Shown here: piece after piece, positions 5,458 through 13,191 of the stretch | Layout of the letters: each line of letters opens with the position of its first letter | Numbering within the stretch: position 1 is the first letter of the stretch | NCBI GenBank assembly: GCA_964429355.1 | Contig: CAYSCH010000243.1 | Span: 1 to 14,635 of the forward strand | DNA: 14,635 nt | Origin: JAAYAY01 sp964429355 | GTDB lineage: Bacteria; Planctomycetota; Planctomycetia; Pirellulales; Thermoguttaceae | Direction: 5' to 3' | The notes under the pieces: model-generated | The model's database searches: none | Told to the model about the DNA's origin: nothing | Seen by the model: only the letters and a program-made list of their open reading frames with translations | Made by a program: the position numbers and the translations under genes

Positions 5458-7038
5458 GTGGTCAAGGCCAAAATCCTCGTGGTGGACGACGTTGCCGACA
5501 ATGTCAAGCTCCTGGAGATCTATTTGGAAGACCACGGCTACAAGGTCGTGTCGGCCAACGAGGGAATGAAGGCCCTCGAACTGGCAGCGTCGGAGATGCC
5601 GGATGTCATTTTGCTGGATGTAATGATGCCCGTCATAAACGGGTTCGAGGTTTGCCAGCGGTTGAAGGAGATTCCGGCACTGGCCGACATTCCCGTGATC
5701 CTGGTGACGGCGAAGAACGACGACAAGGACGTGATTCGAGGGCTGGAGTGCGGCGCCCACGACTATGTCACCAAGCCCTTCAATGTGGCGGTGCTTGTGG
5801 CACGGATCGAAGCGGCACTGCGAGCCAAGAGGATGCAGGATTCCACCCGCCGGCTGAATCTCCGACTCAAGGCGGTCAACGAACTCATCGACGAGCAAAA
5901 CCGGCAACTCGCCGCGGTCAACCAGACCGCCTACGAGTTTGTGAATAACGTGTCTCACGATATTCGCACGCCGCTGAGCGCCATCAAGGAATTTGCCCTC
6001 ATCATCAGCGAAGGTCTGGCCGGCCCCGTGACCGACGAACAGAAAGAACACCTCGAGGTCATCTCCGATTGTGTCGGGGATCTGACCTCAATGGTCAACG
6101 ACATGCTGGATATCAGCAAGTTGGAGGCAGGTCGCCTGACGGTTCGGCGCACGGTCTGCACCCTCGCCGAGATCCTCGAACGCGTCAGACCCTTGTTGGA
6201 ACGCAAGGCCACTGCGAGAAGGGTCCACCTGGCAATTGCCGACCCAGAGAACATCCCGGACGTTTATTGTGACGCCCCGAAGATCGGCCGAGTGATCGTC
6301 AACCTCGTGGTCAACGCCATCAAGTTCGTGGGTATCGGTGGTCATGTCTGCGTTCAGGCCGAGCGGGACGATGCGTTGTCCCAAGTCGTCATCCGGGTTA
6401 CCGATGACGGTCGCGGGATCGAGCCCGACAAGCTGCAGGTGATCTTCGAGAGATTTCAGCAGGTGGGAACGAACGTTCGGGCAAGTATCGAAGGCGTCGG
6501 ACTCGGGTTGAACATCGCGAAGGAGTTGGTGGCCTTGAATTTCGGGCGCCTTGCCGTTTCCAGCGAGGTTGGCCAGGGGAGCACGTTTTCCTTTGCCATC
6601 CCCATGGCCGATTTCCTGGGGCTCCTCAAAAGGTATCTCGACGGCTCGCAGTCTACTCGAAACCACTTGCAGGCCGTATCGTTGATCCAAGTCCGTTTCG
6701 ACGTAGATTGCGAGGATTGGCTCGTCAACGAACTCGATGAGATTCTCCATTCCGTCGTTCGAAGCTCCGATCTCGTATTGAAGACCGGGCCTGCCTGCTG
6801 GCTGATTGCTGCCGAAGCCAACGGCAACGAAGCCCGCTCCCTGATGGCTCGAATCAAGCAATGCTGGGAAGACGATGGCCAGACCCCCTCTCGCCAGAGT
6901 AACCCCACCCCGTCCGTCCAATTGACGGGTGCCTGGAATATCCCGGCCGAGAGAGAGACACTCCTGAGAGCTTTCCAACTCGAAATCGAACGAGCGCACG
7001 ACGGCGCCGATCTCATGGCAACCGCCACGTGCCCGTGA
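5458..7038 (+). CDS. Soluble hybrid histidine kinase: REC-HisKA-HATPase plus degenerate GGDEF-like tail
   Basis: This 526-aa two-component protein has no membrane segment. The N-terminal receiver (4-122) has D10/D11, phospho-acceptor D54 (ILLDVMMP), T84 and K106. A coiled linker (about 125-160) leads to HisKA with phospho-accepting H167 (NNVSHDIRTPLSAIKEF). The ATPase domain (about 270-382) keeps the N box (N282, N286 in NLVVNAIKF), the G1 box (D316, VTDDGRGI), the F box (IFERF) and the G2 box (346-351, GVGLGL). Residues about 405-470 resemble a GGDEF domain with the catalytic loop lost (KTGPACWLI where RxGGDEFxxL is expected). The start is taken at GTG 5458 (GGGAG site 9 bases upstream). The frame opens 21 codons earlier at another GTG with no good site. 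Receiver-first kinases usually act as mid-relay or response-modulated kinases. The nearby stand-alone receivers are plausible phosphotransfer partners. Confidence 0.92.
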   Translation: MVKAKILVVDDVADNVKLLEIYLEDHGYKVVSANEGMKALELAASEMPDVILLDVMMPVINGFEVCQRLKEIPALADIPVILVTAKNDDKDVIRGLECGAHDYVTKPFNVAVLVARIEAALRAKRMQDSTRRLNLRLKAVNELIDEQNRQLAAVNQTAYEFVNNVSHDIRTPLSAIKEFALIISEGLAGPVTDEQKEHLEVISDCVGDLTSMVNDMLDISKLEAGRLTVRRTVCTLAEILERVRPLLERKATARRVHLAIADPENIPDVYCDAPKIGRVIVNLVVNAIKFVGIGGHVCVQAERDDALSQVVIRVTDDGRGIEPDKLQVIFERFQQVGTNVRASIEGVGLGLNIAKELVALNFGRLAVSSEVGQGSTFSFAIPMADFLGLLKRYLDGSQSTRNHLQAVSLIQVRFDVDCEDWLVNELDEILHSVVRSSDLVLKTGPACWLIAAEANGNEARSLMARIKQCWEDDGQTPSRQSNPTPSVQLTGAWNIPAERETLLRAFQLEIERAHDGADLMATATCP

Positions 7039-7125
7039 TCACATTCGATGATCTCGGTTACGGACAGCCGGACGCGGGACAGGAACGCTGCATGCTGTTT
7101 CCAAGCCGTTGCTTTGGCTTCCCGG

Positions 7126-8010
7126 CTACTTCTCCCGGACCACCCGATTTCGCAGGGTCCCTATCCCTTCTATTTCGACTTCGACCACATCGCCCGCGTG
7201 GAGAGCCGAGGTCTCTCCGCTGGTACCGGTGAAAATAAGGTCGCCCGGGAGGAGGGTGACGTATTGGCTGATGAAACTCACCAGGGTGGCCACGTTGTGA
7301 ATCAACTGGCTGGTTCGTTCCTTCTGCTTGACCTGGCCGTTGACACGTAATGTGAGGAGCAGGTCGTCGTAGTTCAATCCCGAGACTATGAACGGTCCGC
7401 AGGGGCCGAAGGTATCGGATCCTTTGGCCCGCCACCACTGGATGTCCTTGTTCTCCTCGTCGTTCTGCCAGTAGCGCTCGCTCACGTCGTTGCCGCAGGT
7501 CACTCCCAAGACGTAATCGAGGGCATTGTCTTTCGGAACGTTGCTGGCACGTTTGCCGATCACGATAACCATCTCGCCTTCAAAGTGGACCTCCTCCGTG
7601 GCGTCCTTGGGAATCACGATCCGACTTTCGTGCGGTACGAGCGAAGAAACACTTTTGAGGAACGGTTGTGGGATCCGAAACTTGGGTGGAATCTCGGAGT
7701 CGCCGAGATGGCTCTTGTAGTTGCCGGCCATGGCAAACACCTGCTGGGGCCTCGTCGGTACAAGCAGTTTGACGTCGGCAAGGGCATGCACCTTCTCGGT
7801 CTTCTGCCACTGGCCGAAAATCGTGCCCGTCAGTTCGCGGACCTTTTCTCCTTCCACGATGCCGAACGCAATCTTGTCGTTCACCTTGAACCGGGCGAAC
7901 TTGATCACCGTCTCCGGCGAGGATTCCTCCGCGGCATTGGCAACGGCAAGTTGCAGGGTGAATGCGAACCCGACATTCCACAAGGCGAGAAGGCAGTAAC
8001 GCTGGATCAT
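7126..8010 (-). CDS. Secreted fumarylacetoacetate hydrolase (FAH) family protein
   Basis: This 294-aa protein of the FAH/2-keto-4-pentenoate hydratase superfamily comprises metal-dependent hydrolases or decarboxylases of beta-dicarbonyl acids. The metal ligands are visible: E144 and E146 (HFEGEMVIVIG) and D175 (CGNDVSERYWQ). The family's AKGSDTFGPCGP (195-206) and GDLIFTGTSGE (256-266) motifs follow. The ATG at 8010 is chosen because GGAGG lies 7 bases upstream and it opens a signal peptide: MIQR, hydrophobic residues 5-24 and an ANA-AE cleavage site near 26-28. A start 25 codons further upstream would bury this. Export is unusual, since most characterised members are cytosolic. The exact substrate cannot be read. 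It is convergent with the kinase gene (87-bp gap, no clear terminator) and divergent from tpiA, so probably a single-gene unit. Confidence 0.9.
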   Translation of the reverse strand: MIQRYCLLALWNVGFAFTLQLAVANAAEESSPETVIKFARFKVNDKIAFGIVEGEKVRELTGTIFGQWQKTEKVHALADVKLLVPTRPQQVFAMAGNYKSHLGDSEIPPKFRIPQPFLKSVSSLVPHESRIVIPKDATEEVHFEGEMVIVIGKRASNVPKDNALDYVLGVTCGNDVSERYWQNDEENKDIQWWRAKGSDTFGPCGPFIVSGLNYDDLLLTLRVNGQVKQKERTSQLIHNVATLVSFISQYVTLLPGDLIFTGTSGETSALHAGDVVEVEIEGIGTLRNRVVREK

Positions 8011-8763
8011 GGCAATCCTCCGGATGCAGTGTCTAATGGGCCCTAACAGAACGGTTGAGTTTCCCACGGGCATGGATGTGTACACTCGGCGGTTTTGTTA
8101 GCGGCTCTGAATGGTCTTGCGTGATTCGCAGAAGAGTAATCATCATGACCGATTCTCTTGGAAACCAGGCACGGAGTGTTCCTGATCGTATCCGTGCCGA
8201 GGGAGCCGTTCAAGCATCCCTCGGCTCCGACAAACTGCCCAAAATCCCTCGTCTGCCCCGAATCGCCCCTCCGCGGAGGTGCCGAGGGCGCCGGCCGACT
8301 TGGCGCCTCGGCCACGGACAGAACGGCGGTCCGCGGCGGCGGCATGTTCGCGTAACAAGACGCCGTAACCTGGTTTGCCCAAAGGCTTCACGGCAACCGA
8401 AGTTCTGCCAGTCCTGATCGGCCTCCTTTTTCCTGTCCTCGGTTAGCTCGCTCCCCAGAGCGTATTGAGTTCTTGGGATCACTCGATTGCCCCCCATCCG
8501 ACGGGAACGGCCGCTAGTACCCCCCCTTGTATTGGCGGGGGTTATGAGCGACGATACTTGGTTTGGCCCAGGCAGGGGTCTGGGGCCCGTGGAAGTGGCG
8601 ATGGGCTCATTATGAATGGGCTGCAACGCCGATACCTGCTTCAATCCGCTCAATCCAGCGGACTTTCCGACACAACCCGCGTGCGGTTCGTACTTTACGG
8701 AACGGAACGCTCAATCTTACCCCCTTCGTTCTTTCGACTTGAAACGACAGGAGTACCGTCTCG
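8011..8763. other. 750-bp gene-poor region with hairpins between FAH gene and tpiA
   Basis: I see no gene I can support here. Structures include nested repeats at 8271-8336 (outer CCGCGGA/TCCGCGG, inner CCGAGGGCGCC 8282-8292 with GGCGCCTCGG 8302-8311), a C/G-tract hairpin at 8519-8542 (ACCCCC...GGGGGT) and TCCGCT-CAATCC-AGCGGA at 8645-8662. None has a T tract. It must carry the promoters for the FAH gene and the tpiA operon, but no clear -35/-10 pair stands out. Confidence 0.5.
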
Positions 8764-9522
8764 ATGCGACGCCCTTTCATTGCCGGTAACTGGAAGATGA
8801 ACCTCGACTTGGCTTCGTCGGTGGCGCTCGTGGAAGGCCTCGTCAAGAAGATGGCCGATTTCGGCGACGTGGATGTCGCGGTTTGCCCGCCGAGCGTCTA
8901 TCTGGCCGCCGTCGCCAAGGCCGCCGCGGGCTCCAAGGTGGGTGTGGGTGCCCAGAACATGTATCACGAACCCAACGGGGCGTTCACCGGCGAGTTGAGC
9001 GGCGCGATGCTCAAGGACGTCGGGTGCCAGTTCGTCATCCTCGGACACAGCGAACGCCGGAATATCCTGGGCGAATCGAGCGAAGCGGTGAATCTGAAGG
9101 TCCATGCCGCTCTGGCGGCCGGTCTGACTCCGATTGTCTGCTTGGGCGAACTTCTGGCCGAACGCAAGGCCAACAAGACCATGGACGTGATCCGGCGCCA
9201 GTTCGACGGGTCCTTCTCCGGGCTGACGGGCGAGCAGGTCAAGAAGACCGTTATCGCCTATGAGCCGGTCTGGGCGATCGGAACCGGCGAAGTGGCCACG
9301 CCCGAACAGGCCGAAGAAGTCCACCTCGGCCTTCGCAGATTGATGGAAGCTCGTTACAATAAGGAAGTTGCGGAGTCGGTGCGGATTCAGTACGGCGGAA
9401 GCGTCAAACCCGATAATGCAGCCGAATTGCTGGCCCAACCCAATATCGACGGCGCACTGGTCGGCGGCGCGAGCCTGAAGGTCGAGCCTTTCGTCGGCAT
9501 CATCGCCGGAGCGAAAAAATAG
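8764..9522 (+). CDS. tpiA: Triosephosphate isomerase
   Basis: TpiA interconverts dihydroxyacetone phosphate and glyceraldehyde 3-phosphate in glycolysis and gluconeogenesis, in the cytoplasm as a dimer. The 252-aa protein is full length. The catalytic set is present: N9 and K11 in GNWKMN, electrophile H95 in GHSERR, base E167 in AYEPVWAIGTG (with the flexible phosphate loop after it), and the phosphate-binding GGSV (211-214) and VGGASL (233-238). The ATG at 8764 has AGGAG about 11 bases upstream. It is the first gene of the seven-gene plus-strand operon, 15 bp ahead of secG, a pairing found in many bacteria. No anomaly is seen. Confidence 0.98.
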   Translation: MRRPFIAGNWKMNLDLASSVALVEGLVKKMADFGDVDVAVCPPSVYLAAVAKAAAGSKVGVGAQNMYHEPNGAFTGELSGAMLKDVGCQFVILGHSERRNILGESSEAVNLKVHAALAAGLTPIVCLGELLAERKANKTMDVIRRQFDGSFSGLTGEQVKKTVIAYEPVWAIGTGEVATPEQAEEVHLGLRRLMEARYNKEVAESVRIQYGGSVKPDNAAELLAQPNIDGALVGGASLKVEPFVGIIAGAKK

Positions 9523-9537
9523 AGGAAGGACGGATCT

Positions 9538-9987
9538 ATGTGGCAAACCCTGATAATGATCTGCATGCTCTTGACCGCAGCGATTCTGATCCTGCTGATC
9601 CTGGTGCAACGCGGAAAAGGTGGCGGCTTGGCCGGTGCCTTGGGTGGTATGGGCGGGCAGAGTGCGTTCGGCACAAAGGCGGGCGATACCTTCACCCGAA
9701 TCACCATTGGCGTCGCCAGTTTCTGGATCGTCCTTTGCATGGTCGCCGCAGGAACCATGAAGCATGACACAAGTCGGATCAGCCTGCCAGGTTCAGGGGT
9801 CACCGCCGGGACTCCGGCGGGCGAGGAAGGCGCTGGAGCTGTTCCGCCTGGAACGGCGCCCGCTGGTGCCGCCCCGGCCGAAAGCCCGCCAGCCCAACCC
9901 GCGCCTGCTGAGGCAGCGCCGGTCGAGTCTGGGCCCACGGGAGACGCCGGTAGTTCAGCTCCCGCACCCGCGGGTGAATCCCAGTAG
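9538..9987 (+). CDS. secG: Preprotein translocase subunit SecG with Pro/Ala-rich tail
   Basis: SecG is the small accessory subunit of the SecYEG protein-export channel in the cytoplasmic membrane. Two membrane helices are visible (about 3-23 and 54-74), joined by the conserved loop LVQRGKGGGLAGALGG (22-37) and a GGQSAFG segment. The C-terminal 70 residues (about 80-149) are a low-complexity Pro/Ala/Gly/Glu tail that makes the protein about twice the length of its core. Such tails occur on some SecG proteins and are probably disordered. A GAGGAAGGA ribosome site starts right at the tpiA stop, so the two are co-transcribed and likely co-regulated. Confidence 0.93.
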   Translation: MWQTLIMICMLLTAAILILLILVQRGKGGGLAGALGGMGGQSAFGTKAGDTFTRITIGVASFWIVLCMVAAGTMKHDTSRISLPGSGVTAGTPAGEEGAGAVPPGTAPAGAAPAESPPAQPAPAEAAPVESGPTGDAGSSAPAPAGESQ

Positions 9988-10037
9988 TCGGTCCGTGCCT
10001 GGAATCCTGAATCCCTCTCCCAAGGAGCGCCCCATCC

Positions 10038-10922
10038 GTGTTGCTGAGCATGACCGGTTACGGGGAATCGCAAAGCCAAGAGGATCTTCTGGCGGTGTCG
10101 GTCGAGGTGCGCTGTATCAACAGCCGCTACTTTAAACTGTCGGTCCGTTCGAGCGATGGATATGGCCCCCTGGAGCCGAGAATTGAGGCACTCGTACGCG
10201 ATCGAATCCGGCGGGGAACGATCCAGGTCAACGTCCGGATCCAACGGGCAGCTTCGGCGGAAGATTACCGCCTCAACGAAGGCGTGCTCGACGGCTATCG
10301 GATCCAGCTGAAACGCATTCAGGAGGCCTGGGGAAACCACCAGCCCATCGACCCTCAGCAGTTGCTCCTGTTGCCCGGGGTTGTCAGCGAGACGGCCCAC
10401 GGTGCCGACGACGTCAACCGCGACTGGCCCTTGATCGAGGCGACCTTGCTGCGGGCTCTGGACGGACTCGACAACATGCGGCGAGGGGAAGGCAAGGTCA
10501 TGGCTGCCGACCTGACTGCCAACCTCGACACAATTCGTGCTGCCTTGAAGGAAGTCGAAAAGCGGGCTCCGCTGGTCGTCAACGCCTATCGCACACGGTT
10601 GAACGACCGGATCGGCAAGGTGCTTGCCGAGCTGAACGCGACCCTCGAACCGGCCGACATTCTCAAGGAAGTTAGCCTTTTTGCCGATCGTAGCGACATC
10701 GCTGAAGAGGTGGTGCGACTCGGAAGCCACCTCGATCAGTTTCGCGAAATCATGGACTCCGCCGAACCATCCGGAAGAAAGCTCGATTTTCTCACCCAGG
10801 AGATGGTTCGCGAAGGCAATACGATCGGCTCGAAGGCAAACGACGTCGAGATCGCGCGGCACGTGATCGAGATCAAGTCGGCGGTCGAACGCATCCGGGA
10901 AATGATTCAGAACGTCGAGTGA
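10038..10922 (+). CDS. yicC: YicC/YloC family endoribonuclease
   Basis: A 294-aa member of the YicC/YloC family, known as an endoribonuclease in Escherichia coli and Bacillus. The family N-terminus is clear (LLSMTGYGES, 2-11, then EVRCINSRYF), as is the C-terminal DUF1732 signature: DRSDIAEEVVRLGSHLDQF (217-235) and GRKLDFLTQEMVREGNTIGSK (246-266, rich in conserved charged residues). The start is GTG 10038, giving the family's usual VLLSMTG beginning, with AAGGAG 10 bases upstream; the ATG at 10050 would delete conserved residues. It sits 50 bp after secG and overlaps gmk by 4 bp (GTGA), so translation is coupled. The yicC-gmk-rpoZ-coaBC order is conserved in distant bacteria. Confidence 0.95.
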   Translation: MLLSMTGYGESQSQEDLLAVSVEVRCINSRYFKLSVRSSDGYGPLEPRIEALVRDRIRRGTIQVNVRIQRAASAEDYRLNEGVLDGYRIQLKRIQEAWGNHQPIDPQQLLLLPGVVSETAHGADDVNRDWPLIEATLLRALDGLDNMRRGEGKVMAADLTANLDTIRAALKEVEKRAPLVVNAYRTRLNDRIGKVLAELNATLEPADILKEVSLFADRSDIAEEVVRLGSHLDQFREIMDSAEPSGRKLDFLTQEMVREGNTIGSKANDVEIARHVIEIKSAVERIREMIQNVE

Positions 10923-11512
10923 CGATGGCGGACAACTGTCGCGGCAAGCTGGTGATCATTTCCGGCCCGTCCGGTGTAGGCAAGTCGACCCTGCTGGCGC
11001 GGGTACTCGCGCAGTGCGAGCTCCCACTGGCCATGAGCGTTTCGGCAACGACCCGCTCGCCCCGTCGCGGCGAGAGGCACGGTGTGGACTATTATTTCCT
11101 GTCGGACGTGGAGTTCGCGGCCAGACGCAGCCGAGGGGAGTTCCTCGAATGCTTCGAGGTCTTTGGCAAGGGACACTGGTACGGGACCCTCGCAAGCGAG
11201 GTTGATCCCAAGCTCGCAGAAGGGAAGTGGGTCGTTCTCGAAATCGACGTGAAGGGGGCGATGGCCGTCAGCGAGCGGCACCCGGAGGCAATTTCGATCT
11301 TCATCGCTCCAGGCTCGACGGAAGAACTGGAGCGTCGGCTCCGGGGCCGGGAAACCGAGGACGAAACGGCGATCCAGCGCCGGCTGGGACAGGCTCGCCA
11401 GGAGCTCGCCGCGGCCGGCAAATACAAACACCGTGTGATCAACGACGACCTTGACCGAGCGGTCGGCGAAGTCTGCAATATACTCAGGAACGCGTCATCA
11501 AGCGGAGGTTGA
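10919..11512 (+). CDS. gmk: Guanylate kinase
   Basis: Gmk phosphorylates GMP to GDP with ATP in purine nucleotide synthesis and salvage. The 197-aa protein is near the usual 200-210. The P-loop GPSGVGKST (16-24), the GMP-binding segment SATTRSPRRGE (42-52) with GVDYYF (55-60), the HWYGT region (86-90), the EIDVKGA strand (108-114) and the lid arginines (RLRGRETED, 140-148) are all present. The start is given as GTG 10919, coupled to the yicC stop; an ATG two codons on (10925) is equally possible. It is followed by rpoZ after 6 bp. Confidence 0.97.
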   Translation: MTMADNCRGKLVIISGPSGVGKSTLLARVLAQCELPLAMSVSATTRSPRRGERHGVDYYFLSDVEFAARRSRGEFLECFEVFGKGHWYGTLASEVDPKLAEGKWVVLEIDVKGAMAVSERHPEAISIFIAPGSTEELERRLRGRETEDETAIQRRLGQARQELAAAGKYKHRVINDDLDRAVGEVCNILRNASSSGG

Positions 11513-11518
11513 GAAACC

Positions 11519-11782
11519 ATGTTGGAAGAATTGCGGGACGAGGAAGTTATCTACAAGGTCGGCGGCCGATTCAAGCTTTCGACCCTCATTCAGAAGCGTC
11601 TCGTGGCTCTCAACCAGGGCTCGCCCGCACTGGTCGATCTGCCGACGGAAGACAAGATGAAGATCGTGATCCAGGAAATCATGCAGGACAAGATTTACCT
11701 GGATACCGACAACAATCTGCGCATCACCGGCGGACAGGCCGCCGCGGGCGGACCTCTCGGATTCGATTTCGATTCCATCTGA
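11519..11782 (+). CDS. rpoZ: RNA polymerase omega subunit
   Basis: RpoZ is the small subunit that helps fold and assemble the beta-prime subunit of RNA polymerase. The 87-aa protein has the family core KVGGRFKLSTLIQKRLVALN (13-32) followed by GSPALVD, then a short helical region and a glycine-rich acidic end (GGPLGFDFDSI). Identification also rests on position: gmk-rpoZ-coaBC is a classic order. The ATG at 11519 has a GGAGG site about 10 bases upstream inside the end of gmk. The C-terminus differs from proteobacterial omega, so function in ppGpp sensing should not be assumed. Confidence 0.9.
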   Translation: MLEELRDEEVIYKVGGRFKLSTLIQKRLVALNQGSPALVDLPTEDKMKIVIQEIMQDKIYLDTDNNLRITGGQAAAGGPLGFDFDSI

Positions 11783-11798
11783 CCCACCGGTTGGCACG

Positions 11799-12359
11799 AT
11801 GAAAGGTCGCGAACTCGTAATTGGCGTCACCGGCGGAATCGCCGCCTACAAAACGGCTGCGCTGGTGAGCCGGCTGGTGCAGGCCGGCGCCGGTGTTACC
11901 GTCGTGATGACCCGTTCCGCTACCGAGCTGGTGCGCCCAAAAACGTTCGAGGCACTCACGGGACGACCCGTGGGTGTCGAGATGTTTGCCGTGGGTGTTC
12001 ATCCCCATATAGAAATGGCCGACCGGGCCGAATTGATGTGCATCGCACCGGCGACGGCCAACCTGCTTGCCAAGGCGGCTGCCGGGGTGGCTGACGACCT
12101 GTTGACCACCACCCTTCTGGCCTTTGGCGGGCCCGTCCTTGTCGCGCCGGCCATGAACTCGAGAATGTGGGCCAAACCGGCCGTACAGCGAAACGTACGC
12201 CAGCTTCGCGACGACGGCCTGATTCTCGTCGATCCCGAGGAAGGCTACCTGAGCTGCGGAACCCAAGGGCCGGGAAGGATGGCGTCGCCGGAGACGATCT
12301 ACTCGGTCATCGAACGAACCCTGCGTGGTATTCCTGGTCCGACGGATGGTGCGGATTGA
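11799..12359 (+). CDS. coaC: Phosphopantothenoylcysteine decarboxylase (CoaC)
   Basis: This flavoprotein decarboxylates 4'-phosphopantothenoylcysteine to 4'-phosphopantetheine in coenzyme A synthesis. The 186-aa protein has VGVTGGIAAYK-type FMN-binding N-terminus (8-18), catalytic H70 (HPHIEMA), the IAPATANLLAK segment (82-92), PAMN (117-120) and the active-site cysteine C153 on the substrate flap (GYLSCGTQGPGRM, 149-161). It is the N-terminal half of the CoaBC fusion found in most bacteria. Here it ends at TGA 12357-12359 and CoaB is a separate gene in the same frame 48 codons later. It starts 16 bp after rpoZ. Confidence 0.95.
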   Translation: MKGRELVIGVTGGIAAYKTAALVSRLVQAGAGVTVVMTRSATELVRPKTFEALTGRPVGVEMFAVGVHPHIEMADRAELMCIAPATANLLAKAAAGVADDLLTTTLLAFGGPVLVAPAMNSRMWAKPAVQRNVRQLRDDGLILVDPEEGYLSCGTQGPGRMASPETIYSVIERTLRGIPGPTDGAD

Positions 12360-12503
12360 CCACAATACCTGTGCGGCACGCCTCGAGCCTCTCGCCATGA
12401 GCGTGGCCGCCGGCCGGCCCTGCCGCTGGCAGGCCCAGGCAGTTGCCTTTCCACTGAGCCCTTTGCAGCCGCCCGTGACTCCGCTTCGCAGCCCAGATAC
12501 CCC

Positions 12504-13136
12504 ATGGCCCGAATCCGCATTACCTCCGGTCCGACGCGGCAGTACCTCGACCCGGTACGCTATCTGACCAACGCGTCGAGCGGCCGCATGGGAAGAGCCT
12601 TGGCCGAGGCCTTCCTTGCGGAGGGACATGAGGTGGTCATCGTCAGCGGGCCGGTCGATGTCGTCTATCCGGCTCGAGCCGAGATCGTTTCCGTCATCTC
12701 CACAGAAGACATGCTCGAGGCGTGTCTCAATCTGTTCCCCGAATGCGATGGAATGATTGGTGCCGCTGCTCCCTGCGACTATCGCCCCATTCGAGTCGCC
12801 TCGCACAAGCTGTCGAAGACGGGAGAGTCTCTCCAACTTCACCTGGTGGAGACGCCCGACGTCCTCGCCCTTTGCGGCGCCATCAAACAACACCAGTGGA
12901 TGGTCGCCTTCGCTCTGGAGACCGAAGACCACCGCATGCGTGCGCTCCAGAAACTGGAACGCAAGAGCGCCGATTTGATCGTTCTCAACGGCCCCGGCGC
13001 CATCCAGGCCGCCGACACGGAGATCGAAATCATCGATCCTCGCGGCGAGATTTTGGCCGCAATCGCCGGGTCGAAAGAGAAAGTTGCCGGCGGAATCGTC
13101 CGCGTCGTTCAGGAGCGGCTGCTCGCCGGCCGGTGA
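12504..13136 (+). CDS. coaB: Phosphopantothenate-cysteine ligase (CoaB)
   Basis: CoaB joins cysteine to 4'-phosphopantothenate using a nucleotide triphosphate, the step before CoaC. The 210-aa protein matches the C-terminal half of CoaBC: ITSGPTRQYLDPVRYLTN (6-23) with N23 in the position of the catalytic asparagine, SSGRMG (25-30), AAAPCDYRP (87-95), the lysine-rich HKLSKTGE (101-108) and FALETED (136-142). The ATG at 12504 is immediately before the domain. No good ribosome site is visible, and the frame is open back to the coaC stop, so an earlier start or read-through cannot be excluded. It is the last gene of the operon. Confidence 0.93.
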   Translation: MARIRITSGPTRQYLDPVRYLTNASSGRMGRALAEAFLAEGHEVVIVSGPVDVVYPARAEIVSVISTEDMLEACLNLFPECDGMIGAAAPCDYRPIRVASHKLSKTGESLQLHLVETPDVLALCGAIKQHQWMVAFALETEDHRMRALQKLERKSADLIVLNGPGAIQAADTEIEIIDPRGEILAAIAGSKEKVAGGIVRVVQERLLAGR

Positions 13137-13176
13137 AATCGGTCTCGGCGCCGCTCCTGAATCACCTGTTGTGCCA

Positions 13177-13191
13177 CCCGGACACTCCGGG
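13177..13191. other. Short hairpin between convergent genes
   Basis: CCCGGA-cac-TCCGGG forms a 6-bp stem in the 55-bp gap between the stops of coaB and the ThuA-like gene. It directly abuts the ThuA gene stop. There is no T tract on either strand, so a terminator role is only a guess. Confidence 0.3.

Noticed and set aside
8145..8417. Plus-strand frame from ATG 8145 (about 90 aa, opening MTDSLGNQARSVPDRIRAEG)
   Set aside because: The first 40 residues look plausible, but the rest is arginine-rich and low in hydrophobics, the ribosome site is weak and no family motif is seen. It overlaps nested hairpins.
8519..8542. C-tract/G-tract hairpin as a terminator or a known structured RNA
   Set aside because: No T tract; I checked for SRP RNA, RNase P and similar motifs by eye and saw none.
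8210..8653. Minus-strand 147-aa frame upstream of tpiA
   Set aside because: Arg/Gly/Pro-rich composition typical of a shadow frame in GC-rich DNA, with no motif or good start.
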